This document shows, in pieces, positions 40,407 to 49,766 of a DNA stretch of 64,000 bases (within the stretch, counting starts at the first letter, position 1; each line of letters begins with the position of its first letter). Position numbers and translations under genes: made by a program. The DNA is from Yersinia entomophaga. GTDB taxonomy: Bacteria; Pseudomonadota; Gammaproteobacteria; Enterobacterales; Enterobacteriaceae. The notes under the pieces were generated by a model. It saw nothing but the letters and a program-made list of their open reading frames with translations, had not been told where the DNA came from and did not search any database. The stretch covers positions 73,167 to 137,166 of the forward strand of contig NZ_CP010029.1 of the NCBI RefSeq assembly GCF_001656035.1, in the 5' to 3' direction.

Positions 40407-40970
40407 ATGACCGCTACCGCACCTAATACAGCACAACAGCTTCAGTATATTAAAGACAGTATTGAAACCATCCCTGACTATCCAAAACCGGGCATACTGT
40501 TCCGCGATGTTACCAGCCTGTTGGATAATCCTTTGGCTTACGCTTCCAGTATCGAACTGCTGGTAGAACGCTATCTGGACGCTGGCGTGACCAAAGTTGT
40601 AGGTACCGAAGCCCGTGGCTTCCTGTTCGGCGCGCCGGTTGCATTGGCTCTGGGCGTAGGTTTTGTTCCAGTCCGTAAGCCCGGCAAGCTGCCGCGCGAA
40701 ACCATTAGCGAAAGCTATGAACTGGAATACGGCACCGATAAGCTGGAAATTCACACCGATAGCATTAAACCAGGTGATAAAGTTCTGGTTATCGACGATC
40801 TGTTAGCGACCGGCGGAACCATTGAAGCGACGGCTAAATTGATTCACCGTTTGAAAGGTGAAGTGGTTGCTGCGGCATTTATTATCAATCTTCCAGAGCT
40901 GGGCGGTGAAAAACGCCTGACGGAACAAGGTATTGATTGCTACAGTCTGGTCTCTTTCGACGGTCATTAA
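40407..40970 (+). CDS. apt: Adenine phosphoribosyltransferase
   Basis: Purine-salvage enzyme of 187 residues making AMP from adenine and PRPP. The PRPP-binding loop [16 protein letters not shown] is near residue 125, and the adenine-contact motif ARGFLFG is near residue 72. Type I phosphoribosyltransferase fold, usual length. In E. coli apt is followed by dnaX; here the tct cluster lies between them. Confidence 0.97.
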   Translation: MTATAPNTAQQLQYIKDSIETIPDYPKPGILFRDVTSLLDNPLAYASSIELLVERYLDAGVTKVVGTEARGFLFGAPVALALGVGFVPVRKPGKLPRETISESYELEYGTDKLEIHTDSIKPGDKVLVIDDLLATGGTIEATAKLIHRLKGEVVAAAFIINLPELGGEKRLTEQGIDCYSLVSFDGH

Positions 40971-40996
40971 TTTGACCATGCCTTTTGGCAATCGGT

Positions 40997-41031
40997 AAAA
41001 AAAGGCCTCGTTACTGAAATAGCACGAGGCC
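40997..41031 (-). terminator. Intrinsic terminator for the tctCBA operon
   Basis: GGCCTCGT (41004-41011) pairs with ACGAGGCC (41024-41031). On the minus strand the stem is followed by a T7 run, so it serves the leftward tct operon, about 120 bases after tctA. Confidence 0.8.
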
Positions 41032-41153
41032 CAGTTAATTCTCTATTGCTGTCTGAATGATCACAGTCTGACTGCACTTTCAGCTAACCATATTTTCTGT
41101 TAACAATATTCTCGGTTAACAATACTCGCTGCGAATAACACTGCATCTGACGA

Positions 41154-42671
41154 TTACACATTAGCATTTGCCGGTGATTTCTGTCGACGTTTACGCCAAC
41201 GCCTTAATATAAAAGGCAATATCAATACTGCCACAGCCAGACCGAGTAAGGTTTGGGCGATTGCACCCTGCCATAAGATACTGAAATCTCCGTTACTGAT
41301 GGAAAGCGCGCGCCGTAAATTCTGCTCAAGCATTTCTCCCAGAACAAAGCCTAAAATCAGCGGTGACATCGGGAAGTTCATTTTTCGCAGCAGATAGCCA
41401 AAGACGCCCAGTCCAACCATCAAGACCAGATCAAATGTGGTGCTGTGTACCGCATAGACCCCGACTGCAGAAACGGCGGCGATCGCCGGCACTAGAAACC
41501 ATAGGGGAATGGTGAGCATTCGGGTGAAAAAACCGACCAATGGCAGATTCATCAACAGCAACATCACGTTGGCAATCAGTAGCGAAGCAATCAATCCCCA
41601 GACGATGTCCGGCTGCTCGGTAAACATGGCTGGCCCCGGCGTGATGTTATACAGCGTCAATGCGCCCATCATCACCGCCGTGGTGCCTGAACCGGGCACG
41701 CCTAGCGTCAGCATTGGGATAAACGAACCGCAGGCCGAGGCATTGTTGGCCGCTTCCGGTGCCGCCACGCCGCGAATATCTCCTTTGCCGAAGCTTTCGC
41801 TATTGCCGCTGATTTTTTTCTCCGTCATGTAAGTCAGCGCGCTGGCAATGGTAGCACCGGCTCCGGGCAGGATCCCCACGAAGAAACCAATCACTGAAGA
41901 ACGCAGGGTTGGCCCCACGCATTCCGCCGCCTCTTTACGGTTAAATAACAGACGGCCGGTTTTTCGCACCAGTTTTTGCCCGGTACTGGTGCCTTCTAGC
42001 ATCAGCAAAATTTCGCTGACCGAGAACAGACCAATCACCACCACGATAAACTGAATGCCGTCAGAGAGATGGACGCTGTCAAAGGTGAATCGATATACCC
42101 CGGTGTTGGCATCGACGCCCACCGTTGCCAGCCCCAAACCGATTAATGCTGCCAATAGTGATTTAATCGGATTCTGGCTCATCATGCTGCCCAGGCAAGC
42201 GATGGCGAACACCATCAGTGCAAAATACTCTGCCGGACCGAATGAGAGCGACCATTGCGCCAGCAACGGTGCAAATAGAATAATGCCACCAATGGCAATG
42301 ATTGAACCGACGAAGGAACTTACCGCTGAGATAGACAGCGCAATGCCTGCGCGCCCTTGCTGCGCCATGGGATAGCCGTCGAGCGCGGTCATAATCGCCG
42401 CCGCATCGCCGGGGACATTCAGCAATATCGAGGAGATACGTCCGCCGTATTCACAGCCGATATAAACCGTTGCCAGTAAAATCAGGGCAGATTCTGCTGG
42501 CAGCTTTAAGGCAAACGCCAGCGGCAGTAAAATCGCCACGCCATTGATTGGCCCAAGACCGGGTAGCAGGCCAACGATGGTGCCGATAAAGCAACCAATC
42601 AGGGCAATCATCAGGTTTTGTGGCACTAATGCCACTTCAAACCCTTGGGATAAATACATCCAGGTTTCCAT
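41154..42671 (-). CDS. tctA: Tripartite tricarboxylate transporter, large membrane subunit TctA
   Basis: Inner-membrane permease of 505 residues with about 12 helices, transporting citrate or related tricarboxylates delivered by TctC. The family signature GLLPGLGPINGVAILLPL is near residue 34, and a second related loop occurs at FFVGILPGAGATIASAL (an internal repeat). Last gene of tctC-tctB-tctA, 10 bases after tctB. Confidence 0.95.
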   Translation of the reverse strand: METWMYLSQGFEVALVPQNLMIALIGCFIGTIVGLLPGLGPINGVAILLPLAFALKLPAESALILLATVYIGCEYGGRISSILLNVPGDAAAIMTALDGYPMAQQGRAGIALSISAVSSFVGSIIAIGGIILFAPLLAQWSLSFGPAEYFALMVFAIACLGSMMSQNPIKSLLAALIGLGLATVGVDANTGVYRFTFDSVHLSDGIQFIVVVIGLFSVSEILLMLEGTSTGQKLVRKTGRLLFNRKEAAECVGPTLRSSVIGFFVGILPGAGATIASALTYMTEKKISGNSESFGKGDIRGVAAPEAANNASACGSFIPMLTLGVPGSGTTAVMMGALTLYNITPGPAMFTEQPDIVWGLIASLLIANVMLLLMNLPLVGFFTRMLTIPLWFLVPAIAAVSAVGVYAVHSTTFDLVLMVGLGVFGYLLRKMNFPMSPLILGFVLGEMLEQNLRRALSISNGDFSILWQGAIAQTLLGLAVAVLILPFILRRWRKRRQKSPANANV

Positions 42672-42681
42672 TATTGCCTCG

Positions 42682-43116
42682 TTAGTTCAGCCAAACGCCG
42701 AGCGGTAGGGTGACATCCAGTAAGTGGTCAAAGGCATAAAATAAAGCAATACCGATAACCACCGCCGATAGCAGCGCCTGAATCAGGCTGGCCTGGAACA
42801 ACAGCGCTATGCTGAAGGTCAACAAAGCCGTAGCGAGTGGAAATCCGAGCCATTCAAAACCCCAGCCATACAGCACCAGCGTAATGATCATCACCAGCAA
42901 ACGCTGTAATACTTTACTGTGCGGCCAGGAAACGGTTTCCGGCTTGCGCAGCAGTAATAGCACTGCACACAGGGTCATTAACGCCAGAATAGCGATAGGG
43001 AAAGGCCTTGGCCCCAGTGGTTCATAGCTGTATTCGCTTTGAATTCCCCAGCCGATAAACAAGCCGCTGACGCACAGCAGAATCCAGATACCGGCAAAAA
43101 TGCGGTCGCTCATCAT
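42682..43116 (-). CDS. tctB: Tripartite tricarboxylate transporter, small membrane subunit TctB
   Basis: Membrane subunit of 144 residues with four predicted helices, poorly conserved in sequence as usual for TctB. Hallmark PRPFPIAILALMTLCA is near residue 36. It lies between tctC and tctA with 10-base gaps on both sides. Confidence 0.92.
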   Translation of the reverse strand: MMSDRIFAGIWILLCVSGLFIGWGIQSEYSYEPLGPRPFPIAILALMTLCAVLLLLRKPETVSWPHSKVLQRLLVMIITLVLYGWGFEWLGFPLATALLTFSIALLFQASLIQALLSAVVIGIALFYAFDHLLDVTLPLGVWLN

Positions 43117-43126
43117 CTACCTCCGA

Positions 43127-44107
43127 TTACTTAGCTAAACCAAAGGCTTTGGCTTGTTCACGATATTGTTCAACCTGATTTTTGACGTAAGTATCCAATG
43201 CTTTGCCGCTTAGATTGAATTCAAACAGCCCACGCAAGTCGCGCTGCTTTTTAAACTCTTCGGTTTGAGTCAAGGTGTTAAAGGTGTTAATCCACCATTG
43301 GTATTCTTCTTCAGTCACTTTTGGCCCTAAATAGAAACCGCGAATAATTGGCCACACCAGATTGAAGCCTTGCTCTTTTGCCGTAGGAATATCAGCCAGT
43401 TGGCCGGGCAGACGCTGTTCGGAATACACCGCCAGCACGCGCAGTTTGTCACCGCTTAAATAAGGCACCATTTCGCTTAAATCGCCGGAAACTGCCTGAA
43501 TATGGTTACCCAGCAGCGCCGTTACCGGCTCGCCGCCGCCTTCAAAAGCGACGTAGCGCATTTTGTGAGGATCAACGCCGACTTCGCGCGCCAGCAACGC
43601 GGTTTTCATCCAATCCTGACTTCCAATGGATGCTCCGGCACCAAATACCACGCTGTTTGGATCTTTCTTGAACGCATCCATCAGATCTTTCAGCGTTTTA
43701 TATGGAGAGTCGCTGCGTACCGCGATCATGCCGTAATCGGTGCCAACCGCGGCCAGCCACTTCACGTCATTCGCGTTATAACGGCCGAATTTGTTTTGCG
43801 ACAGATTCAGCAGCGAGCCGCCGGAAAATGCCACGACGGTGCCGAATTCCGCCGGACGCTGCGCCACTATGGCGTTATAGGCCACAGCGCCAACACCGCC
43901 AGGCATGTAGGTGACGCGCATCGGGCGGTCAATGGCTTTGGTTTCCTGTAGGGAAACCTGAATCAATTTACAGGTTAAATCAAAGCCGCCGCCGGGCTTG
44001 GCGGGAGCAATACATTCGGTGCGCTTCGGTGGATCTATCGCCAAAACTTGTTGTGCGGCTAACATCAGGACGGAAGCGGTGAGAGCACGGGTAATTATAT
44101 TTTTCAT
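43127..44107 (-). CDS. tctC: Tripartite tricarboxylate transporter, periplasmic binding protein TctC
   Basis: High-affinity solute-binding protein of 326 residues (Bug family) with a signal peptide ending VLA (about residue 23). The ligand-binding motif PAKPGGGFD is at about residues 36-44, and the second conserved loop FGAGASIGSQDW lies near residue 155. It is the first gene of the operon, divergent from tctD. The substrate is probably citrate or a relative. Confidence 0.95.
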   Translation of the reverse strand: MKNIITRALTASVLMLAAQQVLAIDPPKRTECIAPAKPGGGFDLTCKLIQVSLQETKAIDRPMRVTYMPGGVGAVAYNAIVAQRPAEFGTVVAFSGGSLLNLSQNKFGRYNANDVKWLAAVGTDYGMIAVRSDSPYKTLKDLMDAFKKDPNSVVFGAGASIGSQDWMKTALLAREVGVDPHKMRYVAFEGGGEPVTALLGNHIQAVSGDLSEMVPYLSGDKLRVLAVYSEQRLPGQLADIPTAKEQGFNLVWPIIRGFYLGPKVTEEEYQWWINTFNTLTQTEEFKKQRDLRGLFEFNLSGKALDTYVKNQVEQYREQAKAFGLAK

Positions 44108-44168
44108 AGCGATTCCTAAGTTATTTTCTTACAAACTGTGAGCCTTCCCGCGATTGCGAGGTTGCTGA

Positions 44169-44202
44169 ATTGTTAAAACAATAACCTTTCAGTTACCTTT
44201 CA
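44169..44202. promoter_or_regulatory. Putative TctD-binding region between tctC and tctD
   Basis: Two direct repeats of ACCTTTCA (44184-44191, 44195-44202) are spaced 11 bases start to start, one helical turn, as is typical for OmpR/PhoB-type regulators. A perfect dyad ATTGTT-AA-AACAAT (44169-44182) adjoins them. The assignment to TctD is inference. Confidence 0.5.
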
Positions 44203-44230
44203 ACGGTCAGGAAAAAGTACAGGATGTGAT

Positions 44231-44905
44231 ATGCGTCTCTTGTTGGTAGAAGATCATCCCGAATTATCCCATTGGTTACAGAAGGCTTTGACTCACGCGG
44301 GGTTTGCCGTGGATATCGCCCATGATGGAATTGAAGCCGAGCATTTGCTGCAAAACGAAAGCTACGCTTTAGTCGTTTTGGACGTGGCCTTGCCGCGCTT
44401 GAATGGATTAGAGGTCTTGGCCCGGTTACGTAAACGTGGACAAACTTTGCCAGTATTATTGCTGACGGCGCGCACCGAGGTAGCGGATCGGGTAAAAGGT
44501 CTCAATCTGGGCGCAGATGATTATCTCACCAAGCCTTTTGAACTCGACGAACTGGAGGCTCGCATTCGCGCTTTACTGCGTCGCAGCGTGGGCGTGACTC
44601 AGCAAGCTCTGCAATTTGGTTCTCTGACTTATCACGATGAGGGATATTTTTTACTGGACGATAAACCCTTGGCGCTGACGCCTCGAGAGCTTGCGGTATT
44701 GACCACACTGATGCATCGCCGTGGGCGGCCAGTGGCAAAACAGCAATTATTTGAGCAGGTTTTTACCTTGTCGGAGGAAGCTAACCCGGAAAGTATTGAG
44801 CTGTATGTTCATCGAGTGCGTAAAAAGTTGCTGGGGAGCGATGTGTCGATCATGACATTGCGCGGGTTAGGATACAGTCTGGAATGCGAACATGGGCAGG
44901 GCTAA
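44231..44905 (+). CDS. tctD: Response regulator TctD (OmpR family)
   Basis: Response regulator of 224 residues. The receiver domain has the acidic pair near residues 7-8 (VEDH), the phosphoacceptor Asp51 region (LVVLDVALPRLNG) and Lys in DDYLTKPF. The C-terminal winged-helix DNA-binding domain includes LTPRELAVLTTLM. It is expected to activate divergent tctCBA in response to tricarboxylates sensed by TctE. Confidence 0.94.
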   Translation: MRLLLVEDHPELSHWLQKALTHAGFAVDIAHDGIEAEHLLQNESYALVVLDVALPRLNGLEVLARLRKRGQTLPVLLLTARTEVADRVKGLNLGADDYLTKPFELDELEARIRALLRRSVGVTQQALQFGSLTYHDEGYFLLDDKPLALTPRELAVLTTLMHRRGRPVAKQQLFEQVFTLSEEANPESIELYVHRVRKKLLGSDVSIMTLRGLGYSLECEHGQG

Positions 44906-46337
44906 AGGCGCTGGCCTGACAACGTCTCGTTCGTTATTCCATCAATTATTGGTGTTTTTCGCTCTACCTTTACTGATTCTCGGCGGCCTTTCGATTTATA
45001 CCCATTATATCAGTGCGATGAATGCGGCAACGCTGGCTTACGATCGCTCGCTGTTAGCCTCGGCCAGAACCGTCGCGGAACGGCTGGTAGTGAGAAACGG
45101 CCGTTTGGAAGTGGATGTGCCTTACATTGTCCTGGATAGTTTCGAACGTAACATGAATGATCAGCTTTATTATCAGGTCATTACGCCGGAAGGCAAAAGC
45201 ATTGCCGGTTACGATGATTTACCGCCGCTACCGCCCAATACGCCGCGCTCGAATCTTTATCCCGCATTGGTACATTTTTATGATGCTCATTATGACGGAA
45301 AGCCGATTCGTGTGGCTGCGCTGTATCAGCCGGTTAACGAAGAGGGCGTAATGGGGATGGTGATGGTGCTCGTGGCCGAAACGCTGGCATCGCGGCATAA
45401 TCTGGCGCAGCAAATTATGGTCTCTGCGGTGCTCACTCAGGGGGCTTTAGTGTTATTCACGCTGGCTATGGCTTATCTGCTGTTGAAGCGAATTCTTAAG
45501 CCGCTACGTAAACTCTCCAGCCTGATGTTACTGCGCGATCCCGGTGAGTTAACGCCACTGCCTAAAATTCTCCCCTGGTCTGAAATGGCGCCGTTGCTGC
45601 TGGCATTTAACCGCTATATCCAGCGGCTGCGGGAAATGGTTGAGCGGCAGGGACGATTCAGCGCCGATGCTTCTCACCAGCTGCGCACGCCTCTGGCGGT
45701 GCTGAAAACGCAGGCTGCGGTGGCTCTGGCTAGCAACGAACCGGCTCAGTGGCGTGAAAGCCTACAGGCGATGAAACACACTCTAGATAACACGGTGGCG
45801 CTAACTGACCGTCTGTTGCAGCTTTCCCGCGTTAAAGTGGTAGAGCGAACTCTGCAACCTGTTAATCTCTCTCAATTATTGCGGGACGCTTGTTTTGCCC
45901 GTGTGCCGCAGGCGCGTAGCAAGCATATTGATTTGGGTTATGAAAGTGATGGGGAGTACCGAATTGCAGGGGATGGGCTGCTGCTGGCCGAACTGTGCGA
46001 TAACCTGTTGGATAACGCCTTGAAATACACGCCAGACGGTGGAACGGTCACTGCACGCTTGCATCAGGATCAGCATATTGATCACTGTATTTTGGAAATT
46101 GAGGACAGTGGCCCCGGTATTGCCGATAACGAAACTGAACAGGCGCTTATCCCATTTCACCGTTTGGATAACGTTGGCGAACAGTCCGGAGCCGGTCTGG
46201 GGTTAGCGTTAGTCAAAGATATTGCCATCTACCATCAAAGCCATCCGGAGCTTCTGACCGGGGGAAATCTGGGCGGACTGCTGGTACGTATCCGTTTTCA
46301 TTTATTGGCTCAATCTATTGGTAAGCCTAATGATTAA
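44892..46337 (+). CDS. tctE: Sensor histidine kinase TctE
   Basis: Membrane kinase of 481 residues. A transmembrane helix (about 19-38) is followed by a periplasmic sensor region, a second helix (about 178-200), HAMP-like linker, phosphoacceptor motif FSADASHQLRTPLAVLKTQ (about residue 260), and an ATPase domain with N-box LCDNLLDNALKYT, and GPGIAD and GAGLGLALV. It overlaps tctD by 14 bases, implying coupled translation. Confidence 0.94.
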   Translation: MGRAKGAGLTTSRSLFHQLLVFFALPLLILGGLSIYTHYISAMNAATLAYDRSLLASARTVAERLVVRNGRLEVDVPYIVLDSFERNMNDQLYYQVITPEGKSIAGYDDLPPLPPNTPRSNLYPALVHFYDAHYDGKPIRVAALYQPVNEEGVMGMVMVLVAETLASRHNLAQQIMVSAVLTQGALVLFTLAMAYLLLKRILKPLRKLSSLMLLRDPGELTPLPKILPWSEMAPLLLAFNRYIQRLREMVERQGRFSADASHQLRTPLAVLKTQAAVALASNEPAQWRESLQAMKHTLDNTVALTDRLLQLSRVKVVERTLQPVNLSQLLRDACFARVPQARSKHIDLGYESDGEYRIAGDGLLLAELCDNLLDNALKYTPDGGTVTARLHQDQHIDHCILEIEDSGPGIADNETEQALIPFHRLDNVGEQSGAGLGLALVKDIAIYHQSHPELLTGGNLGGLLVRIRFHLLAQSIGKPND

Positions 46338-46626
46338 TAAAATCGCTGTATCAGGTTTTCAATAACTGTGTGCTGCGAGCGGAGAAGGGTGTGCAGCTCA
46401 GTCAGGCTTAAATCGCTGAAATATGATGTTCAAAGTAATAGGAATGACAATCAACGTACTGGTACAGTATAGTGATAGATGATATGGGTATAACTTTGAT
46501 GGTGTCGATAGGTTATATCTTGGTAGTAAAGGTGAATGAAAACAATCCAGTATGAAATATAAGCGGTAACGGTGTTTTTGTTTTTTCTGTATAAATGGTC
46601 TTCTCAATCTCAGCGATGAAGTATTA
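46338..46626. other. tctE-dnaX intergenic region
   Basis: About 290 AT-rich bases with no convincing ORF. A minus-strand frame of 69 codons (46398-46607) has no ribosome binding site or family resemblance. It presumably carries the dnaX promoter. Confidence 0.5.
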
Positions 46627-48573
46627 ATGAGCTATCAGGTCCTTGCCCGCAAGTGGCGTCCCCAAACTTTTGCTGAAGTTGTTGGTCAGGAACATGTTCT
46701 GACAGCGCTGGCTAATGGCCTTTCGTTAGGACGGATTCATCACGCCTATCTTTTCTCCGGTACTCGCGGTGTCGGTAAGACCTCTATTGCTCGTTTATTG
46801 GCAAAAGGGCTGAACTGCGAAACCGGTATTACCGCCACGCCATGTGGCAAATGCGCCAACTGCCTGGAAATTGAGCAGGGGCGTTTCGTCGATCTGATCG
46901 AGATCGATGCCGCTTCGCGCACCAAAGTGGAAGATACGCGCGAACTGCTGGATAACGTGCAATATGCGCCAGCGCGTGGCCGCTTTAAAGTTTATCTAAT
47001 CGATGAAGTGCACATGCTTTCCCGCCACAGTTTCAACGCCCTGTTGAAAACGCTGGAAGAGCCGCCTTCACACGTAAAATTCCTGCTGGCGACGACGGAC
47101 CCGCAGAAATTACCGGTGACAATTCTTTCCCGCTGCCTGCAATTTCATCTGAAAGCGCTGTATGTGGAACAAATTCGTGCTCAGCTTGAAAAAGTGCTTC
47201 AGGCTGAGCAAATCGACAGCGATGCTCGCGCGTTACAACTACTGGCGCGTGCGGCCGATGGCAGTATGCGTGATGCTCTGAGCCTGACCGATCAGGCGGT
47301 CTCTATGGGCCAGGGGCAGGTGACCACCGCGACGGTCAGCCAGATGCTGGGAACCTTGGATGATGAACAGCCGCTGGCGATCATCGAAGCGCTGGTGAGC
47401 GCCGATGGTGCGCGGGTGATGGCGCAGATAGAACAGGCGGCGTCACGCGGTGTAGATTGGGAAAACCTGTTGGTTGAAACGCTCAGTCTGTTACATCGCA
47501 TTGCAATGATTCAATTGCTGCCATCCATGCTGGATAATCATTACGCAGAAATAGAACCGCGTTTACGTGAACTGGCGCGTACTTTGCCGCCAACGGATAT
47601 TCAGCTGTATTACCAGACATTGCTGGTGGGGCGTAAAGAGCTAGCTTATGCGCCGGATCGCCGTATGGGTGTTGAAATGACGCTGTTACGCGCTCTGGCT
47701 TTCCACCCAAAAGCGGTTATCGCGGAGCCGGAAGTTGTTCCACAGATTCCCTCTCCGATCGGTGCGCCGACTCATGCTATACCGCAGCGTCACGCCGCGC
47801 CGCAGCCGGTAACGTCTACACCAGCTCGGTCAGAGCCAATGCCGCCAGCATCGGTGCCGGAATCTACCGCTCAGCTATTGCAGGCGCGAACCCAGCTTTT
47901 ACGACAGCATGGGACATCCAGCCCAAAAAAGAATGAGCCGGCAGCGCCTGACAAAGCGCGGCCGGCAATCTCGGCTCTGGAGCGATTGGCTTCAGTAACC
48001 GAGCGTAGTCAGCAGCGTCAGGCTGCCAAAGCCACCGAGGCGAAACCGGGCAAGAAAGAGGCGTATCGCTGGAAAGCGCAAAACGAACCTGAAACGCCGC
48101 CGGAGCCAGTTGCTACGCCTAAAGCGTTACGTTCGGCGCTAGAACATGAGAAAACGCCGGAGCTATCGGCAAAATTAGCGGAAGAGGCGATTCTTCGCGA
48201 CCCTTGGGCGGCGGAGATAAATCAGCTTCAGATCCCTAAATTGGTTCAGCAGTTGGCGCTGAATGCATTTAAACAACAGATAGAACCGGGTAATATTTGC
48301 CTTCACCTGCGTTCGTCTCAGCGCCATCTGAATTCGCCGTCCGCGCAGAAAGTGTTGACGGAAGCGTTAAGTGGGTTGTACGGCAGCCCGGTTGAACTAA
48401 GCGTGATTGAAGACGACAATCCGGCGGAGCTAACGCCGCTGGAATGGCGACAGGCAATTTATGAAGAGAAGCTGGCGCAGGCGCGTCAGTCGATTCTTAC
48501 GGATAAGAACATTCAGACTCTGCGTCGATTCTTTGATGCCGAGCTGGATGAAGAAAGTATCCGACCTATTTAA
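46627..48573 (+). CDS. dnaX: DNA polymerase III tau/gamma subunits
   Basis: Clamp-loader ATPase; full-length tau has 648 residues and also binds polymerase core and DnaB. Walker A GTRGVGKTS is near residue 45, a zinc module follows (CGKCANCLE), Walker B is VYLIDEVHML and the sensor/SRC motif LSRCLQF. A Pro/Ala-rich linker (about 380-520) precedes the C-terminal tau-specific domain. A -1 frameshift site at codons 433-435 produces the shorter gamma. It precedes ybaB-recR, as in E. coli. Confidence 0.96.
   Translation: MSYQVLARKWRPQTFAEVVGQEHVLTALANGLSLGRIHHAYLFSGTRGVGKTSIARLLAKGLNCETGITATPCGKCANCLEIEQGRFVDLIEIDAASRTKVEDTRELLDNVQYAPARGRFKVYLIDEVHMLSRHSFNALLKTLEEPPSHVKFLLATTDPQKLPVTILSRCLQFHLKALYVEQIRAQLEKVLQAEQIDSDARALQLLARAADGSMRDALSLTDQAVSMGQGQVTTATVSQMLGTLDDEQPLAIIEALVSADGARVMAQIEQAASRGVDWENLLVETLSLLHRIAMIQLLPSMLDNHYAEIEPRLRELARTLPPTDIQLYYQTLLVGRKELAYAPDRRMGVEMTLLRALAFHPKAVIAEPEVVPQIPSPIGAPTHAIPQRHAAPQPVTSTPARSEPMPPASVPESTAQLLQARTQLLRQHGTSSPKKNEPAAPDKARPAISALERLASVTERSQQRQAAKATEAKPGKKEAYRWKAQNEPETPPEPVATPKALRSALEHEKTPELSAKLAEEAILRDPWAAEINQLQIPKLVQQLALNAFKQQIEPGNICLHLRSSQRHLNSPSAQKVLTEALSGLYGSPVELSVIEDDNPAELTPLEWRQAIYEEKLAQARQSILTDKNIQTLRRFFDAELDEESIRPI
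47925..47966 (+). other. Programmed -1 ribosomal frameshift signal in dnaX (gamma production)
   Basis: The slippery heptamer A AAA AAG (47925-47931) is in the right phase (codons CCA AAA AAG). A slip back by one gives GAA (47931-47933) then TGA (47934-47936), so gamma would be 436 residues. A strong stem-loop starts five bases later: GCCGGC (47937-47942) pairs with GCCGGC (47961-47966), and GCGC (47944-47947) with GCGC (47956-47959). A GGGA upstream (47911) may be the stimulating Shine-Dalgarno-like element. Confidence 0.93.
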
Positions 48574-48618
48574 TCGCTGCGGTACGTGCATGGTGCACAG
48601 ACGCGGCCCTTGCTGTGA

Positions 48619-48959
<341 letters not shown>

Positions 48960-48960
<1 letters not shown>

Positions 48961-49565
48961 TGCAAACCAGCCCACTCCTTGAAACATTAATGGAGTCACT
49001 GCGCTGTTTACCGGGCGTAGGCCCAAAATCGGCGCAGCGTATGGCTTTCCACCTGCTACAGCGGGATCGTAGCGGTGGAATGCGTCTGGCTCAGGCGCTC
49101 ACCCGCGCGATGTCGGAAATTGGCCACTGCGTCGATTGCCGTACTTTTACTGAGCAAGAAAGCTGTACCATTTGCGCTAATCCTCGCCGTCAACAAAACG
49201 GGCAGATTTGCGTGGTGGAAAGCCCGGCGGATATTCACGCCATCGAACAAACCGGGCAGTTTGGCGGGCGTTATTTTGTCCTGATGGGGCATTTATCGCC
49301 GTTGGACGGTATCGGCCCTGCGGATATTGGTCTGGATCTGTTGGAACAACGCCTCGCCAGCGAAAGTATCAGCGAAGTCATTCTGGCCACTAACCCAACG
49401 GTGGAAGGTGACGCAACGGCTAACTATATCGGCCAGATGTGCGGCCAGTATGGCGTATTGGCTAGCCGAATAGCGCATGGCGTGCCGGTGGGCGGCGAGT
49501 TGGAAATGGTGGACGGCACCACGCTGTCTCACTCTCTGGCTGGGCGACATCCGATCAAATATTGA
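48960..49565 (+). CDS. recR: Recombination mediator RecR
   Basis: RecFOR-pathway protein of 201 residues that helps load RecA on gapped DNA. It has an N-terminal helix-hairpin-helix ([20 protein letters not shown]), a four-Cys zinc finger at about residues 57-72 ([16 protein letters not shown]) and a Toprim domain ([28 protein letters not shown]). Length matches E. coli exactly. Confidence 0.97.
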
Positions 49566-49682
49566 TCCTTTTTCAGGTCAGGCGGCGGTTTATTATTGAT
49601 TATCATATGAATAATATCATTTGAGATAATCTGGCCGTCGCCCCTGCTTATGCTTTTTTTCTCTCAAACATCACTTTTCAGA

Positions 49683-49711
49683 CTTGAAACACCTCCTTAC
49701 AACCCCCATCT
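49683..49711 (+). promoter_or_regulatory. Sigma-32 promoter of htpG
   Basis: CTTGAAA (49683-49689), a 14-base spacer and CCCCATCT (49704-49711) match the RpoH consensus almost perfectly, 55 bases before htpG. Confidence 0.92.
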
Positions 49712-49766
49712 GATCTCCATCATTCGGCTATATCCGCCTGCACAGTAATTTGCATTGAGGTAACTA

